Origin: Robbsia andropogonis
GTDB taxonomy: Bacteria; Pseudomonadota; Gammaproteobacteria; Burkholderiales; Burkholderiaceae
Length of the DNA: 64,000 nt
Direction: 5' to 3'
Assembly: GCF_000970345.1 (NCBI RefSeq)
Contig: NZ_LAQU01000003.1
Coordinates: forward strand, 1-64,000
How positions within the stretch are numbered: position 1 is the stretch's first letter; the number at the start of each line of letters is the position of its first letter. Positions 36,724-46,690 of this stretch are shown here, piece by piece. Under the pieces are notes generated by a model. That model was not told the origin of the DNA. It did no database searches and saw nothing but the letters and a program-made list of their open reading frames with translations. The position numbers and the translations under genes are program-made.

Positions 36724-38516
36724 GTCTCCCCTCCCTTATTTACCACGAGACACACGAATGTGTTCACCGACGTGTACATTGCAAATACCCGGAACAGTAC
36801 TGCAGCGAGCAGCAGTGGCGATGTGCCCGCGAACGCCGCTTCGTCGAATTCGATCGTGATACGCGTGCCGCGACAGAAGCCGCGCCACCCATCGTTACCG
36901 ATATGTCCTGTCATCGGCGCGGAACGGACGGCACGCACGCCATCGATTTGTGCTTTCTCCCGAGCGCTTCCATGTGAAAACACCGTGAGAAGATCATGAA
37001 CATATCTGACTGCATTCCCCGCTGAAAACGTTTGGTAATGCAAGGTCAACAGAGAAACAAGGCGCCATAACGCTTCACTTTCGAGTGGCGGCAACTGCGC
37101 GGCAGTAGGCGAGGTCAGGCTTTGCGCTTGCACGTGCTGCGATCCGCGCGTCAGTGTCATCCGTGCATCTGCCGGCATTCGCTCCGCCAAACGTCGATTC
37201 GAACACAGGACCCGCGCATATACCGTCCAGCCAGACGACTGCGCGCGCCCCTCATCGGCATCGATGAAATAGATATAGGTATCCGTACCTGAGCGGTTTG
37301 GACGGATCGACCGTTCGATCCGCGCCCCCCAGAACAACGTATCGTCATATAACGGGCGAGATCCGGACACGCGATCAGCCGTCGTATCCGCTGCTTGCTT
37401 CGGTTCTTTCCCGGTGTGTAAATCATCGGAGTGCGCCACGTCCGCAGGTTGCGCACCCATCGCATAGTGCGGCATCTGTACCGTGCGACCACTGGTGCCA
37501 TCGACATACCACATTGTGTCCACGGAAACGATCTCTGTATGGGCATCGTGTCGATGGTCTGCAACTAGAGGATATTCATAATGCTGACCTTTCACTGTTA
37601 CCGGCTCGCTGGTGCGCTCGAAAAGATTGACCACCGGCACGCAAGCGAGATCGAAATGATCAGTTCGTAAAGCGGGGAGATGTTTTATAGAGCGGCTGTA
37701 TTGGAACGTCAGACGCGCCTTGTTTCCTTGACCGAACACACCAGGCGGCAAGAACAGATCGAAAAAGTGAAATTTATTGGGAAAAGCAAAATACTCCTGC
37801 AGCAGCACATACGGCAGATAAGCGGGTGCGGATGTCGTCAGCAACGACTCATCCGCGTCGAACCCCACCTCCCGCCATGCGCTTGACGCCAAGTGCTGCG
37901 TGATGCCCGCATCGGTGGACACCGTCACACGCGACACCGCCGCTACCATTAATTCATACAGCGGCACCACCTCGGTCCAGTCACCGCACAGATGAATACG
38001 GAGACGTCGAATATCGCACTGTGGAAATGTGATACCCGGTGTGGTTTCCAACGTTAAGGTGATCGTGTCATCTTGGGTTTTCGACGCCGCACTAATATGT
38101 AACGGCAATAAAGTCGTATCCCAGGCAGTACGGAAATGACAGGCTATATCGTCGACAGTGCGAGCAAGCAACGCGGTATGACGTGGCAACCGATAGCCCG
38201 ATGTCACATTCCCCTGCCTTGGGTCCAGTGACATCCGCACGATCGCCATGGACGGCAGGGACTGTGCAAGGGACGGGCAGACTTGAAAAAGCAGCGTAGT
38301 CGCGAGTTCGGGCGCGGCCTGATCCAGATCTCGATGGACACGAGCAGTCAGGAAGGCGACCGCCTCGATCAGCCGCTCGGTATGCGGATCCTGCGACTCT
38401 GTTCCCGACAGCGACAGCCGCGCAGCCACATTGGGGTACCGCGCGGCAAACGTCGCACCCTGCTGGCGCAGGTAGCCCATCTCGCGCTTGTAGTATTGCA
38501 AAACGTCGTCGGACAT
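36678..38516 (-). CDS. tssF: Type VI secretion system baseplate subunit TssF
   Basis: Baseplate wedge protein forming TssF2-TssG heterotrimers. 612 residues. The N-terminus LQYYKREMGYLRQQGATFAARYPNVAARL is diagnostic, followed by DPHTERLIEAVAFLTARVHRDLDQ and ELATTLLFQVCPSLAQSLPSM. The central and C-terminal parts are beta-rich, as in T4 gp6-like wedges. ATG 38516 is preceded by GAGGTGGCCCC. It begins 19 bases after the end of tssE and overlaps tssG by 46 bases. Confidence 0.95.
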   Translation of the reverse strand: MSDDVLQYYKREMGYLRQQGATFAARYPNVAARLSLSGTESQDPHTERLIEAVAFLTARVHRDLDQAAPELATTLLFQVCPSLAQSLPSMAIVRMSLDPRQGNVTSGYRLPRHTALLARTVDDIACHFRTAWDTTLLPLHISAASKTQDDTITLTLETTPGITFPQCDIRRLRIHLCGDWTEVVPLYELMVAAVSRVTVSTDAGITQHLASSAWREVGFDADESLLTTSAPAYLPYVLLQEYFAFPNKFHFFDLFLPPGVFGQGNKARLTFQYSRSIKHLPALRTDHFDLACVPVVNLFERTSEPVTVKGQHYEYPLVADHRHDAHTEIVSVDTMWYVDGTSGRTVQMPHYAMGAQPADVAHSDDLHTGKEPKQAADTTADRVSGSRPLYDDTLFWGARIERSIRPNRSGTDTYIYFIDADEGRAQSSGWTVYARVLCSNRRLAERMPADARMTLTRGSQHVQAQSLTSPTAAQLPPLESEALWRLVSLLTLHYQTFSAGNAVRYVHDLLTVFSHGSAREKAQIDGVRAVRSAPMTGHIGNDGWRGFCRGTRITIEFDEAAFAGTSPLLLAAVLFRVFAMYTSVNTFVCLVVNKGGETWHQWAPAAGTYPMM

Positions 38517-38534
38517 GGGGCCACCTCGTCTTAT

Positions 38535-39191
38535 TCAGTTAGTCAAACCCGTCGGGCCGCGCGCACTCCCTTTGCACGTTGTATCGTCTTCCGACTCTAG
38601 CGTGACAGGCAATACGCGCGATAGCCCCTGAGAGGAGCGTGTCAGGACGAAAAGGACATCCTCTCGCGCAGTCCCTGTACGAATCCTGGCATAGATAGAT
38701 AAGCGAAGCGCTTCCCCTCCCGCAGGGTCCGCGTGCAACGTAATATGCACATCTGTCAAACGCGGCTCGAAGCGGGTAATCGCGAGAACCATCACACGGG
38801 AGAGCAGTTGCCGATCAGGCTCCGACCGCATCGACAAGCCCCGTATATCAGGTAGTCCATAGTCGAGCAAATCCAATGATCGCGCTTCGTAATGCCGAAT
38901 CGGCACACGCGACGTGGTCTGAAACAGATCGGATAGCTCATTGGCAATTGATTCACACCACGCTTGTGATGGTTCGACGCACGGCCGATCACCCCTACTA
39001 CGCACTTTTTCAGGCGTGCGCATGTCGTCGATAAGAGGATCGCCATTGCGCGAATTCAGCCGCCCCGCGTCGCCAGGGTCTTCAGACACAAGCCGATCGA
39101 ACAGCAGCCTCGGTGCGTTGCCGTCACCCTCTGCCCCGCGCCGCTGCGCAGGGCATTCTGAATGGGCTACCGTGCGCCGAGAGATCGACAT
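38535..39191 (-). CDS. tssE: Type VI secretion system baseplate subunit TssE (gp25-like), extended N-terminus
   Basis: gp25-like wedge subunit that starts sheath assembly. 218 residues, longer than the usual ~130-170 because of a polar N-terminal extension. The conserved core begins around residue 88 (IRHYEARSLDLLDYGLPDI) and includes ITRFEPRLTDVHITL, the EPR motif typical of gp25/TssE. The start is uncertain since no strong Shine-Dalgarno precedes ATG 39191. It lies 11 bases after the hcp stop and reads into tssF. Confidence 0.88.
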   Translation of the reverse strand: MSISRRTVAHSECPAQRRGAEGDGNAPRLLFDRLVSEDPGDAGRLNSRNGDPLIDDMRTPEKVRSRGDRPCVEPSQAWCESIANELSDLFQTTSRVPIRHYEARSLDLLDYGLPDIRGLSMRSEPDRQLLSRVMVLAITRFEPRLTDVHITLHADPAGGEALRLSIYARIRTGTAREDVLFVLTRSSQGLSRVLPVTLESEDDTTCKGSARGPTGLTN

Positions 39192-39202
39192 ACCTGTTTC
39201 GC

Positions 39203-39676
39203 CTAGGATGCCTTATTCGTCGTGAAGTCCCATTTAGCTGATGTGTTGCCCTTACCTGTCGCATCTTTATTCTGCGTCTTATAGGTAATCTCAATTGCAG
39301 AGAAGCTCAGCAGAATGGAATCCGATCCCTCCATATCCATTGCGTTGCACCCTACGTTTACGACTATCACATTCGTCAACTTATAGACCATATCAGCGGT
39401 CGGCTTGTCCGCGTTACGCACAATACTAATCGTCGCCTCCGCGTGTGATTTGCCGTCCGCGCAGGCTTGGTACAACGGGGGTGTCGACATGTCCATCCGC
39501 TTCGTGATCGAGATTGTGTTGCCGCTGGGGATTCCCGATCCACGCCCAGAATTCGACGGATCCACATTGCCATGATTAGAGATACCGAAGGATATCGCTT
39601 CGAGCTCGATCGTGTCGGCGAAACCGTCCATCGTACTGTTACCTTTTACGCCGTCCAATTTCAGTAAAATCGCCAT
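39203..39676 (-). CDS. hcp: Hcp tube protein (TssD)
   Basis: Hcp hexamers stack to form the inner tube of the T6SS tail and are secreted in bulk. 157 residues. It shows the family start AILLKLDGVKGNSTMDGFADTIELEAISFG, the SITKRMDMSTPPLYQACADGKSH central segment and LSFSAIEITYKTQ near the C-terminus. ATG 39676 has AAGGAG 8 bases upstream; the longer reading to 39697 lacks support. A 152-base gap to tssC, the longest between T6SS genes here, could hold its own promoter. Confidence 0.96.
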   Translation of the reverse strand: MAILLKLDGVKGNSTMDGFADTIELEAISFGISNHGNVDPSNSGRGSGIPSGNTISITKRMDMSTPPLYQACADGKSHAEATISIVRNADKPTADMVYKLTNVIVVNVGCNAMDMEGSDSILLSFSAIEITYKTQNKDATGKGNTSAKWDFTTNKAS

Positions 39677-39828
39677 ATTTAATTCTCCTTGCAGCACATA
39701 TCAGTGCACATTCATTTGGTAAAAAAAGGAAAAGTGGATGCTGTAAAATTCCCCCTCCAACATTGGCAGCCTATGGACTAAACGACCCCGTACTCCGACC
39801 GTTTTCACGCCCTCCGGGCTCATCCGCT

Positions 39829-41328
39829 TCACGCGGCCGACTCTGGCAAATCTGCCACGAGTCGCATCGACGCCGTCATCTCCTCCATCTGGAAATGCGG
39901 CTTGATAAAGCACGTTGCACGGAAGGCTCCCGGCCGCCCCGGCACTTCCGTTACATCGATCCGAGCAGAACTAAGCGGAAATTTCGCTTTCATTTCCTGT
40001 GGCGCCGATTCATTTAGTAGTACAAATGATGATATCCAATCGTTTAGATAGCGACTGATGGCCTCCTTGGACTGGAAACTTCCCACCTTGTCGCGCATCA
40101 TGACTTTCATATAATGCGCAAAGCGGGATGCGGCCATGACATAGGGCAGTCGACTTGAAAGCGCCGCGTTAGCATTGGCCGCATCGGTGCTGTACATCGC
40201 TGGCTTGTTTACTGTCTGGCTTCCGAAAAATGTTGCGGAGTTCTCGCCTTTCGCGCTGACAAGCGCCACAAATCCCATGTCGCTTAGTTCTTTTTCCCGG
40301 CGATCAGTGATGGCGACCTCGGCTGGACATTTCAGTGCCATATCGCCTTCATCGGTCTTAAAAACGTGTGCTGCGAGCCCGCCTACCTTGCCGCCGCCCT
40401 CCACCCCGCGAATGGCAGTTGGCCAGCTGTGCTGCGCGAAGGCATTGGTAATGCGCAGCCCCATTTGATAGGCTGCATTCGACCACAGGTACTTATTGTG
40501 ATCGCTGCCATCCACGTCCTCCTCGAACTGGAACGTTTCCACCGGTTGCGTCTTCGCGCCGTAAGGCAACCTGGCCGCGTAGCGGGGCAGGACAAGCGCA
40601 ACGTAGCGCGAATCGTCGGTTTCCCGAAATGCGCGCCAAGGCGCCAGCTCCTCACTCTCGAAAGTCTTCGAAAGATCGCGCGGAACACCCAGTTCCGTGT
40701 AGGACTTCAGATCGAACAGCGAAGGCGCAGCCGCTGCAATAAATGGTGCATGCGCTGCCGCCGCGACCTTGGACATGCCCTCGAGCAGCGCAATATCCTG
40801 TGGATGACGCCCAAACTGATAATCGCCAATCAACATGGAATAAGGTGCACCACCAAACGTGCCGTACTCTTCCTCGTATAGCTTTTTAAACAACACGCTC
40901 ATGTCGTAATCGACCGCGCTCTCAAGATCCTTCAGCAATTCCGCCTTTGTCACGTTTAACACACGCAGCTTTAATCGCGCGCTCGTTTCCGTTCCGTGCA
41001 CAAGATCGGATAGACCACGCCACGAGCCCTCCAGCGCCTGAAATGCAGGATCATGCATGACGGCGTTCAATTGATCGGTCAAGATCGCATCGATCTGCGC
41101 GACGCGTTCGTTAATCATGGCAACCACGCCCTTATCGGGGCTCGCCCGCATGCCTTCGTCCAGAATCTGCGACGCGAGTTGCCCGATCAGTCGCCGGGCA
41201 TAGCCACCCTGCGAAGGCTCGACTGCCATATTGCCTTCGAGCACGATGCGGTCAAGCAACGATGTCGGTTCCGATGCGTCGTCCATTGTCTGTACGGCGG
41301 CGGTACTTGTGTGTGTTTCAGCGCTCAT
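39829..41328 (-). CDS. tssC: Type VI secretion system sheath large subunit TssC (VipB)
   Basis: The larger subunit of the contractile sheath, interlocked with TssB. 499 residues. Hallmarks are the N-terminal LDRIVLEGNMAVEPSQ, AFQALEGSWRGLSDLVHGTE, FKKLYEEEYGTFGGAPYSMLIGDYQFGRHPQDIALLEGMSKVAAAAHAPFIAAA, and a C-terminal SSARIDVTEVPGRPGAFRATCFIKPHFQMEE. I chose ATG 41328, 4 bases past the tssB stop, with GGAG upstream; the ATG at 41352 lies inside tssB. Transcribed with tssB. Confidence 0.97.
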   Translation of the reverse strand: MSAETHTSTAAVQTMDDASEPTSLLDRIVLEGNMAVEPSQGGYARRLIGQLASQILDEGMRASPDKGVVAMINERVAQIDAILTDQLNAVMHDPAFQALEGSWRGLSDLVHGTETSARLKLRVLNVTKAELLKDLESAVDYDMSVLFKKLYEEEYGTFGGAPYSMLIGDYQFGRHPQDIALLEGMSKVAAAAHAPFIAAAAPSLFDLKSYTELGVPRDLSKTFESEELAPWRAFRETDDSRYVALVLPRYAARLPYGAKTQPVETFQFEEDVDGSDHNKYLWSNAAYQMGLRITNAFAQHSWPTAIRGVEGGGKVGGLAAHVFKTDEGDMALKCPAEVAITDRREKELSDMGFVALVSAKGENSATFFGSQTVNKPAMYSTDAANANAALSSRLPYVMAASRFAHYMKVMMRDKVGSFQSKEAISRYLNDWISSFVLLNESAPQEMKAKFPLSSARIDVTEVPGRPGAFRATCFIKPHFQMEEMTASMRLVADLPESAA

Positions 41329-41332
41329 CGCC

Positions 41333-41872
41333 TTACTCCGATTGGTTTTCAACGTCAGATACGGAATCCGCGGCGTCAGCTTTCGCCCCCGCGTCGTGCC
41401 GCAACGTCTTCAGTGCGTCATCGTTACTAATGACACTCTCAAGCAAGGCGTCCAATTCGTCATTCCCGTCGAGTTTCGCGAGTAGATCTCGCAGCTGCTG
41501 ACGCGCCTCCAACAGTTTTTTCAGACGGGGCACCTGATTGACGAGCGCATCGGGATGAAAATCACGCATGTGGGAAAAGTGCAGTTCCAGCGCGAGGCTA
41601 CCCTCTCCCTTCATCGTGTCCGGCACGGACAGCATCAAGCGCGGTGCCACACGCGCCATCACATCATTAAAGTTGTCTCGATCTATCTCAGTGAGACGCC
41701 TGTCCTTTAACTTAGGGAGTGGCTTCTCCGGCATACCGGCCAAATCAGACATCACGCCGACCACCATGGGCAATTCACGCCGCTCCACAGCATCGCCAAC
41801 TTCTACGTCGTAAGTAATCTGAACGCGTGGTGCACGATTACGTCCTACCCACTTCTGTAAACTATTTGACAT
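41333..41872 (-). CDS. tssB: Type VI secretion system sheath small subunit TssB (VipA)
   Basis: Small subunit of the contractile sheath. 179 residues. It has the family motifs QKWVGRNRAPRVQITYDVEVGDA at the N-terminus, LPMVVGVMSDLAG, KDRRLTEIDRDNFNDVM and a C-terminal helix with LRDLLAKLDGNDELDALLE that ClpV recognises in relatives. The ATG at 41872 has GGAG seven bases upstream and starts exactly at the conserved N-terminus; the frame extends to 41908 without support. This is the first gene of the T6SS operon. Confidence 0.96.
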   Translation of the reverse strand: MSNSLQKWVGRNRAPRVQITYDVEVGDAVERRELPMVVGVMSDLAGMPEKPLPKLKDRRLTEIDRDNFNDVMARVAPRLMLSVPDTMKGEGSLALELHFSHMRDFHPDALVNQVPRLKKLLEARQQLRDLLAKLDGNDELDALLESVISNDDALKTLRHDAGAKADAADSVSDVENQSE

Positions 41873-42227
41873 ACTATGCTCCCAAAAGGACGCCGGTCTA
41901 TACGACATGCAGAATCAAGTGGTCGCACTCGGTGCGCTTGCGGGATCGGCCGTCATCCTCCGTAAGCGCTGCCACTTGGTTTATAAAGACCATCTACTGT
42001 TAAAAGATCATAGACCGTTGCCATTCGCATTCCCACTCGGAACCGTCCTAAACGCCAGAGACTACTTAGGAGCTTCGCCACCCCAACGCTTACTTCGCCC
42101 GACTTTCTTGTACGGATGCGATGACACAAAATATTTGAGACTTGGTACGATGCTAAGTCTCACATGCCGTAAATCCATTCACGGGAAGCGGTATGATCGA
42201 CTCCTATAACGTCTGCTACCCCATCCT
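41873..42227. other. Divergent intergenic region between the T6SS and dpp operons
   Basis: Should hold the promoter of the T6SS operon on the minus strand and of dppBCDF on the plus strand. The clearest structure is an 8-bp perfect inverted repeat at 42136-42162, listed separately. A TATGAT at 42192-42197 could be a -10 for dpp. A 100-codon ORF on the plus strand lacks a ribosome site and recognisable sequence; I do not call it a gene. Confidence 0.5.
42136..42162. repeat. Perfect inverted repeat, 8-bp arms, in the T6SS/dpp intergenic region
   Basis: TGAGACTT - 11 bases - AAGTCTCA. Sited about 65 bases before dppB and 265 bases before tssB. Arms separated by about one helical turn suit a dimeric regulator. 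A stem-loop in a leader is the alternative. Confidence 0.7.
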
Positions 42228-43238
42228 ATGGTTCGATATCTGCTGCGACGGTTAGGCGTGTTGCTCCCCACCTTTATCGGCATCACCTTGCTGGCGTTCG
42301 CCTTGATCCATCTCATACCCGGCGATCCTGTGGAAGTGATGATGGGTGAGCGCGGCATCGATCCAGCCTCGCACGCCGCCGCGTTGCACCGGCTTGGGCT
42401 GGACCAACCGCTGGCACTGCAGTACTGGCACTTCGTCTCGCACGCAGTGCGCCGCGATCTCGGCCTGTCAATCGTTACAAACACCCCAGTCCTACAGGAA
42501 TTCTGGGCGCGTTTTCCGGCTACCTTGGAACTGTCTATTTGCGCCATGATCTTCGCCTTGCTGGTGGGCTTGCCCGCCGGCGTCGCTGCCTCGTTGAAGC
42601 GCGGATCGACGCTGGATCATGGCGTGATGGGCGCGGCGCTGACCGGCTACTCGATGCCGATCTTCTGGTGGGGACTGATCCTGATCATGTTTTTCTCCGT
42701 CAAACTGGGCTGGACACCGGTATCAGGGCGCATAGCGGTTGAATATGATATCCCGCACATTACCGGCTTCATGTTGATCGATGCCGCCTTCTCCGACGAC
42801 GAAGGCGCTTGGCGCTCCGCCGTCAGCCATCTGATCCTGCCCGCCGTCGTTCTCGGTACGATTCCTCTCGCGGTAATAGCGCGCATGACCCGCTCGTCGA
42901 TGCTTGAAGTGCTGCGCGAAGACTACATCCGTACAGCTCGGGCGAAGGGCTTGTCGCGAACGCGGGTGATCGTCGTGCACGCACTGCGCAACGCGCTGAT
43001 TCCGGTCTCGACGGTCATCGGACTCCAGGTAGGCACGCTGCTGGCCGGTGCGGTGCTTACGGAGACGATCTTTTCCTGGCCTGGCATCGGCAAATGGCTG
43101 ATCGATGCGATCGGTCGCCGCGATTATCCCGTCGTACAAGGCGGGATTCTTTTGATCGCGTTGTTGGTGATCTTCGTCAACCTGGTGGTGGATCTGCTGT
43201 ATGGCGTGCTCGATCCGCGCATCCGTCACCACCGCTAG
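42228..43238 (+). CDS. dppB: Peptide ABC transporter permease (DppB type)
   Basis: Inner-membrane permease of a dipeptide/oligopeptide ABC importer. 336 residues. The N-terminus YLLRRLGVLLPTFIGITLLAFALIHLIPGDP is the DppB signature. Six membrane helices fit the hydrophobic profile. The cytoplasmic EAA-type loop reads LREDYIRTARAKGLS, and the end ...LLYGVLDPRIR is typical. The ribosome site before ATG 42228 is weak. It is the first gene of dppB-C-D-F, with a 12-base gap to dppC. Confidence 0.93.
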   Translation: MVRYLLRRLGVLLPTFIGITLLAFALIHLIPGDPVEVMMGERGIDPASHAAALHRLGLDQPLALQYWHFVSHAVRRDLGLSIVTNTPVLQEFWARFPATLELSICAMIFALLVGLPAGVAASLKRGSTLDHGVMGAALTGYSMPIFWWGLILIMFFSVKLGWTPVSGRIAVEYDIPHITGFMLIDAAFSDDEGAWRSAVSHLILPAVVLGTIPLAVIARMTRSSMLEVLREDYIRTARAKGLSRTRVIVVHALRNALIPVSTVIGLQVGTLLAGAVLTETIFSWPGIGKWLIDAIGRRDYPVVQGGILLIALLVIFVNLVVDLLYGVLDPRIRHHR

Positions 43239-43250
43239 GAGCGAACCAAG

Positions 43251-44174
43251 ATGAGTCGATTACAACCCAGCGTCGATGCTGCCTTTCCTGCGGCAGAGCA
43301 AGGCGGCCTGCGCTTGCGCGCGCGGGATTTCGTACGGCAGTTCTCGACCAATCGAGGAGCAGTCGTCGCCTGCCTGCTATTGGTGTTATTGGTGCTGGCC
43401 GCCGTGTTTGCACCATGGATCGTGCCACATGATCCGATCGTGCAATATCGAGAAGCGATCCAGCAGCCCCCAGTCTGGGAGGTGCATGGCAGTACCCGCT
43501 TCCTTCTGGGCACCGATGAAGCAGGCCGCGATATCCTCTCACGCCTGCTGTATGGCGCCAGGCTCAGCCTGCTGATTGGCTTATTATCGGTATTCATGGC
43601 GATGATTCCCGGAACGATACTGGGCTTGATCGCCGCCTTCTATCCGCGCTGGATGGACGCGCCGGTGATGCGGCTGATGGATATCTTGCTCGCACTGCCG
43701 TCGCTGCTGCTCGCCGTTGCCGTGGTCGCCGTGCTGGGCCCCGGTCTTGTGAATACGATGATGGCGATCGGCATCGTCGGCTTGCCAGCCTTCACCCGAC
43801 TGACACGTGCAGCCGCACAGTCGGAACTGCAGAAGGACTATGTCACGGCATCGCGTCTTGCCGGCGCGGGCACATTGCGCCTGATGTTCTCGCAGGTATT
43901 GCCGAACTGCGCAGCACCATTACTAGTGCAGGCCGCGCTCAGTTTTTCCACGGCGATCCTGGATGCCGCGGCGTTGGGTTTCCTCGGCCTTGGCGTTCAA
44001 CCGCCTTCCGCCGAATGGGGAGCCATGCTTTCGTCGGCACGCGATTACATCGACAGCGCATGGTGGATCGTGACGATGCCAGGCCTTGCCATTCTGGTCA
44101 CCGTGTTGGCAATCAACCTGTTCGGCGATGGCTTGCGTGACGCGCTCGATCCAAAATTGCGGAGGTTGCGTTGA
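43251..44174 (+). CDS. dppC: Peptide ABC transporter permease (DppC type)
   Basis: Second permease of the peptide importer. 307 residues. After a cytoplasmic N-terminus it shows membrane helix 1 ([23 protein letters not shown]), the DppC marker [23 protein letters not shown], the EAA loop [19 protein letters not shown] and the terminal [15 protein letters not shown]. The stop TGA overlaps the TTG start of dppD. Confidence 0.94.
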   Translation: MSRLQPSVDAAFPAAEQGGLRLRARDFVRQFSTNRGAVVACLLLVLLVLAAVFAPWIVPHDPIVQYREAIQQPPVWEVHGSTRFLLGTDEAGRDILSRLLYGARLSLLIGLLSVFMAMIPGTILGLIAAFYPRWMDAPVMRLMDILLALPSLLLAVAVVAVLGPGLVNTMMAIGIVGLPAFTRLTRAAAQSELQKDYVTASRLAGAGTLRLMFSQVLPNCAAPLLVQAALSFSTAILDAAALGFLGLGVQPPSAEWGAMLSSARDYIDSAWWIVTMPGLAILVTVLAINLFGDGLRDALDPKLRRLR

Positions 44175-45385
44175 ATTCATTGCTTGACGTGCAGGACGGC
44201 CGAGTCGGCACGGGCGGTACAGGAGAGACACTGCTCGATATCCAAAACCTGAGTGTCGCGTTCGATGGCGCACCTGCGGTGCAACGGGTGAACTTCACGG
44301 TCAGCGCTGGCGAAGTCGTCGGTGTCGTAGGAGAATCCGGCTCCGGCAAGAGTGTGACGATGTTGGCCTTGATGGGGCTGATCGATGCGCCCGGCAAAGT
44401 GACGGCGGACCGGGTCGCGTTTAACGGTCAGGACCTTCTGACAATGTCGGCACGCCAGCAACGGCAGATCATCGGTCGCGATGTGGCGATGATTTTTCAG
44501 GATGCGCAATCGAGCCTGAATCCAAGCTATACAATCGGCTTTCAGATTGCCGAGGTCTTGAAACGACACGAGGGCCTGCGAGGCCGGGCCTTGGAGCAAC
44601 GGATTCTCGCCCTGCTGGAGCAGGTCGAAATCCCGGATGCAAAGAACCGGCTGAAGTCCTATCCGCACCAGATGTCGGGCGGAATGAACCAGCGGGTCAT
44701 GATCGCGATCGCCGTGGCCTGCAATCCCAGGCTATTGATTGCCGACGAGCCCACGACCGCGCTCGACGTCACCGTACAGGCGCAGATCATGAGCCTGCTG
44801 CGCAGCCTCCAACGCGATCGTGGCATGGCGATGGTACTGATCTCACACGATCTGGCCGTGGTTTCCGAAATGGCTGACCGCGTCGCGGTCATGTACGCAG
44901 GCGAGCTGATCGAGCGGCAGGCGGTGCCGGCGATTTTCCAGGCGCCGCGACATCCCTATACCTCGGCGTTATTGGCCGCCATCCCCGAGCATAATCGCGG
45001 TGCCTTGCGCCTAACGGCCTTAGGCGGCACGGTGCCCGGCAAGGACGATCGCCCCACTGGCTGCTTATTCGCGCCGCGCTGTGCCTTTGTCGAACCGGCC
45101 TGCCAAACGGCGCGCCCGGCATTGTTGCCGCCGGATTCACAGCGTGCTTTACCGCCAACGTTGCAGGGCGAGGTACCGCCCGTGTCAGAGACTGCTGCAC
45201 CGCTTGCTTCGCGTCCGCATTCGCAGTCTGCATCGAACGTCGCTGTAGGCGCTGCGGCAACGCAACCGGCGCGGCCGTCCGCGTCGGTTACGACCGAGGC
45301 GGAAGCAAACCGACTCGATCCGATGACGCCACTGGTCCGATGCATCAAACCACTGCCGGTGCGGGCCACAGGAGATGCAGCATGA
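44171..45385 (+). CDS. dppD: Peptide ABC transporter ATP-binding protein (DppD type) with C-terminal insertion
   Basis: ATPase subunit. 404 residues, longer than the usual ~330. Walker A GESGSGKS, signature [14 protein letters not shown], Walker B LLIADEP and the switch His are present, followed by the oligopeptide C-terminal domain with [14 protein letters not shown]. Between that cysteine cluster and the terminal RCIKPLP motif an Ala/Ser/Pro-rich stretch of about 65 residues is inserted. Starts at TTG 44171 overlapping the dppC stop, and its stop overlaps the ATG of dppF. Confidence 0.92.
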   Translation: MNSLLDVQDGRVGTGGTGETLLDIQNLSVAFDGAPAVQRVNFTVSAGEVVGVVGESGSGKSVTMLALMGLIDAPGKVTADRVAFNGQDLLTMSARQQRQIIGRDVAMIFQDAQSSLNPSYTIGFQIAEVLKRHEGLRGRALEQRILALLEQVEIPDAKNRLKSYPHQMSGGMNQRVMIAIAVACNPRLLIADEPTTALDVTVQAQIMSLLRSLQRDRGMAMVLISHDLAVVSEMADRVAVMYAGELIERQAVPAIFQAPRHPYTSALLAAIPEHNRGALRLTALGGTVPGKDDRPTGCLFAPRCAFVEPACQTARPALLPPDSQRALPPTLQGEVPPVSETAAPLASRPHSQSASNVAVGAAATQPARPSASVTTEAEANRLDPMTPLVRCIKPLPVRATGDAA

Positions 45386-46428
45386 TCGAAAGCCCTCACG
45401 CAACGTCCATTGACGGGGAGTGCACGCAAGGCACGGTCGCCGATGCGCTGGACATCGCCTTGCAAGCGCACGCGCTATCGAAGCTTTACCCGGTGCGCAG
45501 TGGCTGGTTCGGCGGCAACAAGACCTTACGTGCGTTGAACGGCGTTTCCTTATCGCTCGAACGGGGTCGGACGCTGGGGGTCGTTGGTGAATCCGGTTGC
45601 GGCAAGTCGACGTTGGCGCGCCAGTTGACGATGGTAGAGACACCGACGGATGGCCGTCTCGTCATCGACGGTCGCACCATCTCCGAAAACGGAAAACGTC
45701 TATCCAACACTCAGGATGCCGACTTACGCCGACGCGTCCAGATGGTCTTCCAAAATCCGTATGCCTCGCTGAATCCGCGCAAGACGATCGAACAAGCCTT
45801 GGGCGAGCCGCTTCGGATCAACACCGACCTGAGCGCGACGGACCGGCTCTCGCGCATTCGCGACATGATGCAAACGGTGGGATTACGTCCCGAGCATCTG
45901 CGGCGCTACCCGCATATGTTCTCCGGCGGCCAGCGTCAACGCATCGCCATCGCGCGTGCGATGATCGTCGAGCCCTCGATCGTCGTGGCGGACGAGCCGA
46001 CATCGGCGCTCGACGTCTCCGTGCAGGCGCAGATTCTGAACCTGTTCCTCGATCTGCAGGAGCAGTTCCGGACGAGCTACGTTTTCATCTCGCACAACCT
46101 GTCGGTCATCGAGCACGTGGCACACGACATGATGGTGATGTATCTGGGCGCCGTCGTGGAGACAGGTGAGAAATCGCGTATCTTCAGTCGTGCACGACAC
46201 CCCTATACCCGCGTACTGATGTCCGCCACGCCGGCGTTGCGCGCGGAAAACCGACGCGACAGGATCGCCATCGAAGGCGAATTGCCGTCGCCGCTGGCGC
46301 CCCCGCCAGGCTGCACCTTCCATCGGCGCTGCCCTTATGCGGTCGAACGGTGCCGTAGCGAGGTACCGATACTACGTCCCGTGGACGGTCGCCAAGTGGC
46401 ATGTCATCGCGCTGAAGAAATAGCGTGA
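45382..46428 (+). CDS. dppF: Peptide ABC transporter ATP-binding protein (DppF type)
   Basis: Second ATPase of the importer. 348 residues. Walker [15 protein letters not shown], signature [15 protein letters not shown], Walker [13 protein letters not shown], and the C-terminal [16 protein letters not shown] cysteines that close the oligopeptide domain. The ATG at 45382 has GGAG upstream and shares ATGA with the dppD stop; the frame upstream is spurious. No periplasmic binding protein gene follows, so this importer must borrow DppA from elsewhere, or its SBP is encoded outside the window. Confidence 0.95.
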   Translation: MIESPHATSIDGECTQGTVADALDIALQAHALSKLYPVRSGWFGGNKTLRALNGVSLSLERGRTLGVVGESGCGKSTLARQLTMVETPTDGRLVIDGRTISENGKRLSNTQDADLRRRVQMVFQNPYASLNPRKTIEQALGEPLRINTDLSATDRLSRIRDMMQTVGLRPEHLRRYPHMFSGGQRQRIAIARAMIVEPSIVVADEPTSALDVSVQAQILNLFLDLQEQFRTSYVFISHNLSVIEHVAHDMMVMYLGAVVETGEKSRIFSRARHPYTRVLMSATPALRAENRRDRIAIEGELPSPLAPPPGCTFHRRCPYAVERCRSEVPILRPVDGRQVACHRAEEIA

Positions 46429-46651
46429 TGCGGGTTGGCACCGGCCCCGCTCTCACGCCATCGGCACCGCGGGGATAGTTACGCGTACTCGGCCAAGCCA
46501 CCACGCCCTTGGCCCCGTTCACACGGCGTTTCAAAACCGTCACGCGGTAGGACCTGGTGCCTGGCGGTCAGCGAAGCAGGGAAAACCCCTGGATATCCCC
46601 GTCCAGCACTCCAGCCCGGTCCCATCACGGTGTCGGCGTTCACGTCGAACG

Positions 46652-46668
46652 ATCATTACTCTCGTGAT
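46652..46668 (+). promoter_or_regulatory. Candidate LysR-type regulator box (ATC-N11-GAT)
   Basis: ATCATTACTCTCGTGAT: a T-N11-A core inside an inverted ATC/GAT pair. It is centred about 66 bases before the start predicted from the -10 at 46714-46719, the usual position of an LTTR recognition site. The LysR gene at 48544-49458 is the obvious candidate to bind it. Confidence 0.5.
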
Positions 46669-46690
46669 AACGGATACACCCCGAGCGTCA

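Noticed and set aside
41907..42209. 100-codon plus-strand ORF between tssB and dppB
   Set aside because: No Shine-Dalgarno, passes through the inverted repeat at 42136-42162, no recognisable sequence; it occupies the likely promoter region of both operons.
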